Assembly (NCBI GenBank): GCA_016932375.1
Contig: JAFGDA010000002.1
Location: 1 to 7,432 of the forward strand
Source of the DNA: Actinomycetota bacterium
Lineage (GTDB): Bacteria > Actinomycetota > Humimicrobiia > Humimicrobiales > Humimicrobiaceae
Direction of reading: 5' to 3'
DNA length: 7,432 bases
A model generated the notes under the pieces. The model was not told the DNA's origin. It saw nothing but the letters and a program-made list of their open reading frames with translations, and did not search any database. Of the stretch, positions 1-5,072 are shown one piece after another. How positions within the stretch are numbered: the stretch's first letter is position 1; the number at the start of each line of letters is the position of its first letter. The position numbers and the translations under genes are program-made.

Positions 1-67
1 AGGAGGTGATCAAATAAAAAAAGAGATTTATTTAGAAAAAGCGCGGCTGGCTTGTAATCTAAAATAA
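1..67 (+). other. Possible 3' end of an upstream gene (21 codons, partial)
   Basis: The frame starting at base 2 is open from the window edge to a TAA at 65-67. It would encode a hydrophilic tail starting GGDQIKKEIYLE and ending CNLK. Nothing recognisable can be made of 21 residues. An alternative reading is that bases 1-11 (AGGAGGTGATC) are a Shine-Dalgarno sequence, since they are fully complementary to the usual 16S rRNA 3' end. However, no ATG, GTG or TTG lies at a suitable distance downstream, so a gene starting here is not supported. The tail would overlap the inverted repeat at 23-72. Confidence that this is coding is low. Confidence 0.22.
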
Positions 68-72
68 ATCTC
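23..72. repeat. Inverted repeat upstream of the solute-binding protein gene
   Basis: GAGATTTATTT at 23-33 is matched perfectly by AAATAAATCTC at 62-72. With one bulged A (base 61) the pairing extends by AGA (34-36) to TCT (58-60). A further 4-bp AAGC/GCTT pair (39-42/50-53) lies inside. The repeat sits just upstream of a TATAAT box (84-89), where a repressor or activator operator would be expected. It could equally be an RNA hairpin at the end of an upstream transcript. No T-run follows it on the plus strand, so a standard terminator is unlikely. Confidence 0.45.
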
Positions 73-83
73 ATGTAATAATC

Positions 84-89
84 TATAAT
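84..89 (+). promoter_or_regulatory. Candidate -10 box for the solute-binding protein gene
   Basis: A perfect TATAAT lies 41 bases before the ATG at 131, so transcription could begin near base 96 and leave a short leader. No TTGACA-like -35 is present at 16-18 bases spacing (bases 60-67 are AT-only). TTGTAA at 52-57 is too far away. The box may depend on an activator, or it may be chance in AT-rich DNA. Confidence 0.35.
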
Positions 90-130
90 AACGGGATTTA
101 TAAGTAAAGAGTTTTTAAGGAGGTTTTAAG

Positions 131-1528
131 ATGAAGAAATTTTTCATAATTGCATTAATCGCAGGAGTTTGTTTTTCGATGATATTTGCAGGTATTGGCT
201 GTAAAGAAGAGGCCGCTACCGGAACAGCCACAGAAGATACAGCAGCCGAAGAAACGACTGAGGAAACAGCAGCCGAAGAAACTAAAGAAGCTGCACAGGG
301 AGACGTAACCCTGGATTTACTAGGAATGTCCTGTGTATGGCTGGATGTACTTGAGGAGAACCAGATACCCAAGTTTGAAGCTGATACTGGGATTAAGGTC
401 AATGTAATAAGGCTTGGGCTTGATGAAATAAGGGAGAAGTTACTGGTAGACCTTACATCGGGAGTTGGTTCTTATGATATGTATTATTTCGAGCAGGGCT
501 GGATAGCAGAATTCCTGTCATCGGGCTATCTTGAGCCATTAGGCCAGTATATAGAAAAGTACGGTACGGATACAAGTATCTTCTTTGAACCAGCGCTTGA
601 GTACTGGGGGACATGGGAAGGAGATGTATATGCTTTTCCATGGGATATTGACACCCGTTTCTTCTTCTACCAGAAAGACATATTCGAAGAAGCAGGTATA
701 ACGGTTTCTGATGATCCAAATGTGCATGTGTCTCCGGAAGAGTTCATGGATATACTTAAGAAGGTACACTACCTGAGAGACGGTGTGGCTGCAATAGGTT
801 ATCTCGGAGGAAGGAATCTTGTAAGCGAGATTGAATGGCGTGAGATGTTCTTCATATTCGGTGGGGGCGACGGAAAGTATGTCCTGGATCCTGAAACATA
901 CCAGCCACTTGTAAATACACCAGAAGGTATAGCTGCTACCAAGTTCTATGCAAGCTGGGATGAATATGCTCCGCAGGGTCATACAGCCTGGGCATGGGAT
1001 GAAAATATGGCTGCTTTCCAGCAGGGGAATGTAGTTATTTCCTTTGAGCCTTCAGTTTTCGCAGGGATATTCAACGATCCCGAACAGTCAAAGGTTGCAG
1101 GTAACATGGGATGGTTTGCACCACCACAGGTAGGTGACAATCCTGTTAAAGCTGCTTATGGCGGCTGGGGAATAGGAATTTCATCGTTCTCAAACAATAA
1201 AGAAGAAGCATATAGATTTCTGGATTTTGCTGTTAATAAAGAAAATTCATCCGAAAGGGCAATGTATGCAGGTGTAGGAGCTTCCCAGAAATTTGTATAT
1301 GAGGATCCTGAAATAATTGAAAAACACCCTTATTATCCTTTCATATATGAAAGACTGAAGATGACCGAAGGTTTCCTGCCGAGAGTAAGCTGCAGTTCCG
1401 AACTGGTTGATATACTGGCAGTCCAGGTAAGTTCTGTTGTAATGGGAGAAAAGAGCGCTGAAGATGCAATGGCAGAGGCAGAAAAGCAGATGATAGAAGT
1501 CCTCAAGAGGACAGGATATATTGAGTAA
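131..1528 (+). CDS. ABC transporter extracellular solute-binding lipoprotein (sugar type, family 1)
   Basis: This is a 465-residue secreted binding protein that would capture a substrate, probably a sugar, outside the membrane and deliver it to an ABC permease. Residues 1-23 form a lipoprotein signal peptide (MKKFF, then a hydrophobic stretch ending FAGIG) with Cys24 as the lipidation site. Residues 25-57 are a Thr/Ala/Glu tether containing a duplicated TAAEET unit. The binding domain spans about 58-465. Typical family features are the SYDMYYFEQGWIAEFLSSG block (114-132), the YAFPWDIDTRFFFY stretch (167-180) and the C-terminal GEKSAEDAMAEAEKQM helix (439-454). The start is secure: AAGGAGG at 117-123 lies 7 bases before the ATG. 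No permease or ATPase gene is in the window, and a strong hairpin follows the gene. The substrate is not readable from the sequence; xylB two genes downstream suggests a pentose or pentose-containing sugar (inference). Confidence 0.93.
   Translation: MKKFFIIALIAGVCFSMIFAGIGCKEEAATGTATEDTAAEETTEETAAEETKEAAQGDVTLDLLGMSCVWLDVLEENQIPKFEADTGIKVNVIRLGLDEIREKLLVDLTSGVGSYDMYYFEQGWIAEFLSSGYLEPLGQYIEKYGTDTSIFFEPALEYWGTWEGDVYAFPWDIDTRFFFYQKDIFEEAGITVSDDPNVHVSPEEFMDILKKVHYLRDGVAAIGYLGGRNLVSEIEWREMFFIFGGGDGKYVLDPETYQPLVNTPEGIAATKFYASWDEYAPQGHTAWAWDENMAAFQQGNVVISFEPSVFAGIFNDPEQSKVAGNMGWFAPPQVGDNPVKAAYGGWGIGISSFSNNKEEAYRFLDFAVNKENSSERAMYAGVGASQKFVYEDPEIIEKHPYYPFIYERLKMTEGFLPRVSCSSELVDILAVQVSSVVMGEKSAEDAMAEAEKQMIEVLKRTGYIE
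239..282 (+). repeat. 17-bp in-frame direct repeat in the lipoprotein tether
   Basis: ACAGCAGCCGAAGAAAC occurs at 239-255 and again at 266-282, offset by exactly 27 bases (nine codons). Both copies encode TAAEET (residues 37-42 and 46-51). The tether therefore appears to have grown by duplication of a nine-codon unit, and could expand or contract by slippage. Confidence 0.85.
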
Positions 1529-1553
1529 TCGTTGAGAAATATTGGATTTAAAA

Positions 1554-1589
1554 TATTTGGTCCGGGGTACGGTAACCCCGGACCAAATA
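1554..1589 (+). terminator. Strong 15-bp hairpin after the solute-binding protein gene (terminator or mRNA-processing hairpin)
   Basis: Bases 1554-1568 and 1575-1589 are perfect inverted complements (15 bp, with core GGTCCGGGGT) around the 6-base loop ACGGTA. It begins 26 bases after the stop codon at 1528. No U-run follows on the plus strand (the next bases are AGAAGGATAT), so it is not a textbook intrinsic terminator. Binding-protein genes in ABC operons are often followed by a hairpin that stabilises their mRNA and reduces read-through; this position and strength fit that role. Confidence 0.7.
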
Positions 1590-1665
1590 AGAAGGATATA
1601 CCTGTTATTATGAATGAGGATTCTATAGGATAAATTGAAATATGATAAGGGAGTAATCATAAATT

Positions 1666-2232
1666 ATGAAAAAATTTGATTTAAAAGTTGAACCTATAAA
1701 ATATGTTTCAGAAGAAAGCTTTAAGCCATACGGGCAGATTTTTGGGCTGGAGAAAGGAAAACCTACAGAAGATTATATCTTCTTGAAATGCTGGTGGAAA
1801 AATATTGATATCGAGGTTGCCGCTAATGAAAAAATTGGCTTTAATTATTGTAAGATAGACAGGATGCCTCCTGAAGATACAGAAAAGGCAAGACAGAATA
1901 ATACATTGGCCGACTGGCTCAAGAATTTTAAAGGTGGGGCCAGTGTAACAATAATGGAACGGCACCCGACCACTGATGAGACATTCTTCTTTCTGGAGGG
2001 TGATGCGATATTTGTCATGGCTCCACCGGATCCATCAAAATCAAAACCAGATATTTCAAGAGCAAGGGCATTTCTTCTTGACAGGAGCGTAAGCGTGTCT
2101 CTCTGGAAAGGGACCTGGCACTGGCCGCCAATCCCTGTTTATCAATATACGAGGTTTTGCATTGTCTGTACCGGGACGCTGGATGATTTTGACAGGGTCG
2201 ATCTGGATGTTGAATTACAGCCTGTTTTATAG
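1666..2232 (+). CDS. Ureidoglycolate lyase (AllA) family cupin protein, substrate uncertain
   Basis: This 188-residue cytosolic protein has no signal peptide. It matches the AllA family fold through F-K-PYGQIF (19-26), MERHPTTDETFFFLEGD (97-113, the family's ERHP block followed by the 'aFiPl.G' strand), a Pro-Asp-x-Ser-x-x-RAFL-type segment (128-137) and GTWHWPPIPV (149-158, the family's 'WHHPL' block). Characterised AllA enzymes release urea and glyoxylate from ureidoglycolate and are about 160 residues long. This one is longer, with extra sequence around residues 28-90. Nearby genes are for sugar binding and xylulose phosphorylation and none is for allantoin use, so a sugar-acid or lactone reaction is a reasonable alternative (inference). 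AAGGGAG at 1647-1653 precedes the ATG by 12 bases. The upstream hairpin probably separates its expression from that of the binding protein. Confidence 0.8.
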   Translation: MKKFDLKVEPIKYVSEESFKPYGQIFGLEKGKPTEDYIFLKCWWKNIDIEVAANEKIGFNYCKIDRMPPEDTEKARQNNTLADWLKNFKGGASVTIMERHPTTDETFFFLEGDAIFVMAPPDPSKSKPDISRARAFLLDRSVSVSLWKGTWHWPPIPVYQYTRFCIVCTGTLDDFDRVDLDVELQPVL

Positions 2233-2257
2233 AAGAAACAGATTTAATGGAAAGATC

Positions 2258-2279
2258 AGGTCATAATATTTTATGACTT
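2258..2279 (+). terminator. Small AT-rich hairpin after the AllA-like gene, possible weak terminator
   Basis: GTCATAA (2260-2266) pairs with TTATGAC (2271-2277) around the loop TATT. One G-U and one A-U pair extend it to 2258/2279. TTT follows immediately and then AT-rich sequence. The stem is AT-rich, so termination would be weak at best. Confidence 0.35.
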
Positions 2280-2281
2280 TA

Positions 2282-2327
2282 ATAAACCTTATCATTGTTA
2301 AATTTCAAGAACGGGTTTATAAGGTTT
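2282..2327. repeat. Overlapping inverted repeats upstream of xylB
   Basis: AAACCTTAT (2284-2292) is complementary to ATAAGGTTT (2319-2327), giving 9 bp. ATAAACC (2282-2288) is also complementary to GGTTTAT (2314-2320), giving 7 bp. The two pairings share bases and cannot form together. They could be alternative RNA folds if this stretch is transcribed, or a repeated protein-binding site if it is not. Confidence 0.4.
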
Positions 2328-2375
2328 TATAGGAACATTAAAAATTCTCAATTAATTTTAAATCTGAAAGGTAAT

Positions 2376-2387
2376 ATTGCCAGCAAT
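2376..2387. promoter_or_regulatory. Short palindrome ATTGCCAGCAAT upstream of xylB, possible operator
   Basis: ATTGC (2376-2380) and GCAAT (2383-2387) are inverted copies with a 2-base centre. The palindrome lies 22 bases upstream of a TATAAT sequence (2410-2415), where a regulator would overlap the -35 region. It is short enough to occur by chance. Confidence 0.25.
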
Positions 2388-2409
2388 GGGGGAATTTTTG
2401 CTTTCAAAT

Positions 2410-2415
2410 TATAAT
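2410..2415 (+). promoter_or_regulatory. Candidate -10 box for xylB
   Basis: TATAAT lies 33 bases before the xylB ATG, so a transcript would have a leader of about 27 bases. As with the solute-binding protein gene, no good -35 is found at 16-18 bases spacing (bases 2386-2393 are mainly G). An activator-dependent promoter is possible. The 216-base gap after the previous gene supports a separate promoter here. Confidence 0.35.
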
Positions 2416-2448
2416 AAAATAAGATGGGAGCGCACGAGAGGGGAGTGA

Positions 2449-3975
2449 ATGAATTATCTTATCGGTCTTGATATAGGTACTACGTCTACCAAGTGTATAT
2501 TGATGGATAGTTCAGGTAAGCTAACAGCTTCCGCTGTGAAACAATATCCTCTTGATATCCCAAAACCTGGCTGGGCCCAGCAAAATCCGGAACACTGGTG
2601 GGAAGCAACAATATGGACCATTAAAGAGGTCCTGAAGAAATCTAAAAAAGACAGCCAGGATGTTTGCGCCATAGGTCTGTCTGGACAGATGCACGGCTCT
2701 GTATTCCTTGACAAATATGGAAAGGTTATAAGGCCGGCAATTATCTGGTGCGACCAGAGAACTGCCGAACAATGCAGGACAATTTATGATATATTTGGAG
2801 GAGAAAAAAAGTTTATTTCGATTGCCTATAATAAGGCTCTTGCCGGTTTTACGGCTCCAAAAATATTATGGTTAAGGAAGATGGAGCCGGAAAATTACAG
2901 GAAGATGGAAAAAATCCTCCTTCCCAAAGATTATATAAGGTACAGGCTTTCAGGAACATATGCTACAGAGACATCAGATGCATCAGGAACCATACTGATG
3001 GATATAAAGGAAAGAAAATGGTCAAAAGAAATATTATCCGGTCTTTCAATAAAAGAAGACCTGCTTCCGAAGATATTTGAGTCTCATCAAATATCTTCTT
3101 ATATATCCGGGGAAGCAGCCGGACTTACCGGTCTGCTGAAAGGAACTCCAATAGTTGGTGGGGCAGGTGACCAGGCCGGAGGAGCAATCGGTTCCGGTAT
3201 TGTATATGAAGGAAAAGTATCTGATTATCTTGGGACATCAGGGGCAATTTTTGCACATTTGGATTCACCCGTATACGACCGGAAGGGACGGGTCCATTGC
3301 TTCTGTCACGCAATCCCGGATGCATGGCATATCATGGCGGTTACACTTTCAGCAGCAGGTTCCTATAGATGGTATTTTGATACATTTGGATTATCGGGCA
3401 AAGAATCCTTAGAGGATAAAAAATTATCTGGATATGAGCTGCTAAATAAAGAAGCCGAAAAGGCTCCTGCAGGTTCAGAAGGGCTTATATTTTTACCATA
3501 CCTTTCCGGAGAAAGGACACCACATGCTGATCCAAATGCAAGGGGGGTGTTTTTTGGGCTATCGTATATTCACAACCGTACGCACTTTGCCCGAAGCGTC
3601 ATGGAAGGAGTGTCTTATTCCCAGTATGATTGTCTAAATCTTATGAAAGACCTCGGGATAACCTCAGATAAGATAGTCCTTTTCGGAGGAGGTGCAAGGT
3701 CTGCGTTATGGCGCAGAATAACTTCTGATATATTTAATACAAAAATTGTTACCCTGAATGTGGAAGAAGGACCTGCATATGGTGCAGCAATTCTTGCTGG
3801 TGTAGGGGCAGGAGTATACAAGAATGTAAGGGAAGCTACAGATAGAATCATAAAGGAAGTTTCGGAGATTTCACCGGAACCTGAAAATGTCAAAAAATAT
3901 GCCGGCCACTATAAGATATACAGGTCACTTTACGGCAGCCTGAAAAATGAATTTGAAAAACTTGCCGGGACATAA
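2449..3975 (+). CDS. xylB: Xylulokinase (FGGY carbohydrate kinase)
   Basis: This enzyme phosphorylates D-xylulose with ATP to D-xylulose 5-phosphate in the cytosol, feeding the pentose phosphate pathway. At 508 residues it is full length for the family. Visible landmarks are the N-terminal nucleotide-binding GLDIGTTSTK (6-15, with Asp8), the sugar-binding QMHG (80-83) and WCDQR (100-104), and GGAGDQAGGAIG (237-248) with the presumed catalytic base Asp241. Also present are the xylulokinase-typical SGERTPHADPNARGVFFGL (353-371) and the C-terminal ATP-site GGGARS (413-418). QMHG together with the SGERTPH block favours xylulokinase over glycerol kinase or ribulokinase. The ATG at 2449 is preceded by a purine-rich GAGAGGGGAG (2436-2445), very close to the start. 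No xylose isomerase lies in the window, and a related ketose cannot be excluded as substrate. Confidence 0.93.
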   Translation: MNYLIGLDIGTTSTKCILMDSSGKLTASAVKQYPLDIPKPGWAQQNPEHWWEATIWTIKEVLKKSKKDSQDVCAIGLSGQMHGSVFLDKYGKVIRPAIIWCDQRTAEQCRTIYDIFGGEKKFISIAYNKALAGFTAPKILWLRKMEPENYRKMEKILLPKDYIRYRLSGTYATETSDASGTILMDIKERKWSKEILSGLSIKEDLLPKIFESHQISSYISGEAAGLTGLLKGTPIVGGAGDQAGGAIGSGIVYEGKVSDYLGTSGAIFAHLDSPVYDRKGRVHCFCHAIPDAWHIMAVTLSAAGSYRWYFDTFGLSGKESLEDKKLSGYELLNKEAEKAPAGSEGLIFLPYLSGERTPHADPNARGVFFGLSYIHNRTHFARSVMEGVSYSQYDCLNLMKDLGITSDKIVLFGGGARSALWRRITSDIFNTKIVTLNVEEGPAYGAAILAGVGAGVYKNVREATDRIIKEVSEISPEPENVKKYAGHYKIYRSLYGSLKNEFEKLAGT

Positions 3976-3996
3976 ATTCACTGAATTATCAATATA

Positions 3997-4041
3997 ATGA
4001 TTACCCGGGCATCCGGTTAGAAATAAATACCAGGTAATCAT
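3997..4041. terminator. Inverted repeat between convergent xylB and the lipoprotein gene, possible bidirectional terminator
   Basis: ATGATTACC (3997-4005) pairs with GGTAATCAT (4033-4041). A small CCGG/CCGG hairpin (4005-4008/4013-4016) lies inside the 27-base loop and shares C4005 with the outer stem. Its position between two converging genes (65 bases between stop codons) fits a shared terminator. Neither side has a clear T-run, although the minus-strand continuation is fairly T-rich (TTATATTG). Confidence 0.4.
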
Positions 4042-4922
4042 CAATCAGCCATAATCTGGTATATTATTGCCCTTGCTGTATTGTCCGGTTTAAAAAGTAT
4101 CCCAATCTCGCTTCCAACCGGGATTTCATCAAGGGTTATCTCGCTTACGATTTCTTTTTCTTCCGGTTCCCTTATAAGGATGCTTTTAACTATTTTGCAG
4201 TCTTCTGAAAGAGCGACATCGGGAGAGATAGTCTTCTCATTAGGTTCATTAAAGAGTTGTTTAACAGTTATTATATTATTTTTATTATCAATACCAAGCA
4301 GTATTGCGCCTGCAAAATATTCCCCTTTTATGGGATCACAGTCTTCTACGGTTTTCTCATTTTTTCCAAATTTTACCGGTATTGTGATACTTGCATCATT
4401 TTCTGGTAGATCCGAAGGGTTGTTTCTTTCAAGGACAAGAATGCCGGTTTTAACAGGAGGATTTTCGAAAATAAGTTCAGCGCTGAAAGGGACAAAATCT
4501 TTTGTCATCCATTCACCTTCGGCCCCGGCATAATGGGATAATATTATATTGCCATCTGCATCGATAAGCTTAACAGGGAAAGTGGCCTCAAAGAACCATG
4601 TGCCCCGGGCTTCCCCTTTAACCAGGAGGGGGCTTGAAACCATCTCGTCCGGCTCAGGGCTTGTGACTCTTATCAGGTCCGGTAAAGAATCCTCTTCAGC
4701 AGTTCCTGTTTCATCTCCGGAAGCTGTTTCAGTTTCAACACTTCCGGCTTCAATTTCTGTTGGGTCCTGCTCTTCTTGCGGCATGCTTTCGGATTCATTT
4801 GCAGAATCCGGTTTTGACCCGGCGGGACCATCAGCAGAGTTAATATTTAAGCATGAACTCAGGATAAAAATGAACGAAACAAAAAAAACAAGCAACAGGG
4901 TATTTATTATTTTTTCTTTCAT
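4041..4922 (-). CDS. Gmad2 immunoglobulin-like domain lipoprotein
   Basis: This is a 293-residue predicted surface lipoprotein. A hydrophobic signal (8-20) ends in a clear lipobox LSSC with Cys24 lipidated. Residues 25-80 are an acidic Ser/Glu/Pro/Thr tether. Residues about 82-185 match the Gmad2 domain (named for its association with GerMN spore-germination domains): IRVTSPEPDEMVSSPLLVKG, then GTWFFEATFPVKLIDADG, EGEWMTKDFVPFSAEL, and a closing LVLERNNPSDLPENDASITI. Residues about 198-293 look like a small all-beta domain, judging from alternating strands (GAILLGIDNKNNIITV, then IPVGSEIGILFK), resembling DUF5666-type modules; this is inference. There is no GerMN domain. The role is unknown; Gmad2 is thought to act in protein or cell-wall binding. 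AAGGAG (minus strand, 4936-4931) lies 8 bases before the ATG. It is divergent from lnt and convergent with xylB. Confidence 0.85.
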   Translation of the reverse strand: MKEKIINTLLLVFFVSFIFILSSCLNINSADGPAGSKPDSANESESMPQEEQDPTEIEAGSVETETASGDETGTAEEDSLPDLIRVTSPEPDEMVSSPLLVKGEARGTWFFEATFPVKLIDADGNIILSHYAGAEGEWMTKDFVPFSAELIFENPPVKTGILVLERNNPSDLPENDASITIPVKFGKNEKTVEDCDPIKGEYFAGAILLGIDNKNNIITVKQLFNEPNEKTISPDVALSEDCKIVKSILIREPEEKEIVSEITLDEIPVGSEIGILFKPDNTARAIIYQIMAD

Positions 4923-5072
4923 GGTCCGGTCTCCTTTTTACATGATTGCTACATATTATTCAATATATTTATTACAGGGCTATTCTATCACAATTTATAG
5001 CGAAAAGTTGCCTGAAAATTATTTTAGGAAACTAAAATAAAACTGGTAAAATTAAGATTAAATTTTTATAAA
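4923..5072. other. Divergent intergenic region between the Gmad2 lipoprotein gene and lnt
   Basis: This 150-base AT-rich region must hold the promoters for both flanking genes. The lipoprotein gene's ribosome site is at 4931-4939. A loose plus-strand pair TTGCCT (5008-5013) and TAAAAT (5033-5038) has a 19-base spacer. A loose minus-strand pair TTGTGA (4993-4988) and TATATT (4967-4962) has a 20-base spacer. Neither is convincing. A weak GCTAT/ATAGC inverted repeat (4979-4983/4997-5001) is also present. I see no confident regulatory site. Confidence 0.3.

Noticed and set aside
539..982. Minus-strand open frames inside the solute-binding protein gene (115-402, 453-719, 539-982, 1247-1660)
   Set aside because: No ribosome sites and no recognisable domains. 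They are shadows of a well-supported plus-strand gene, and the one reaching 1660 also crosses the strong hairpin.
1610..1633. Seven-codon frame MNEDSIG between the hairpin and the AllA-like gene, as a possible leader peptide
   Set aside because: It is too short, has no run of regulatory codons and has only a poor ribosome site.
1666..2232. Assigning allA and an allantoin pathway
   Set aside because: Family membership is visible, but no allantoinase, ureidoglycolate or purine gene lies nearby. The gene symbol would imply a substrate the context does not support.
2233..2448. A known riboswitch class upstream of xylB
   Set aside because: The inverted repeats do not match any conserved riboswitch core I know, and the candidate promoter lies downstream of them, so they may not even be transcribed with xylB.
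2868..3412. Alternative-frame open stretches within xylB (2868-3080, 3125-3325, 3155-3412, 3615-3893)
   Set aside because: All overlap the conserved xylulokinase coding sequence and have no independent coding evidence.
4549..5040. Long plus-strand open frames at 4081-4533 and 4549-5040
   Set aside because: They are antisense to the Gmad2 lipoprotein gene, whose signal peptide, lipobox and domain are clear. Their translations are low-complexity Ser-rich products of the reverse reading.
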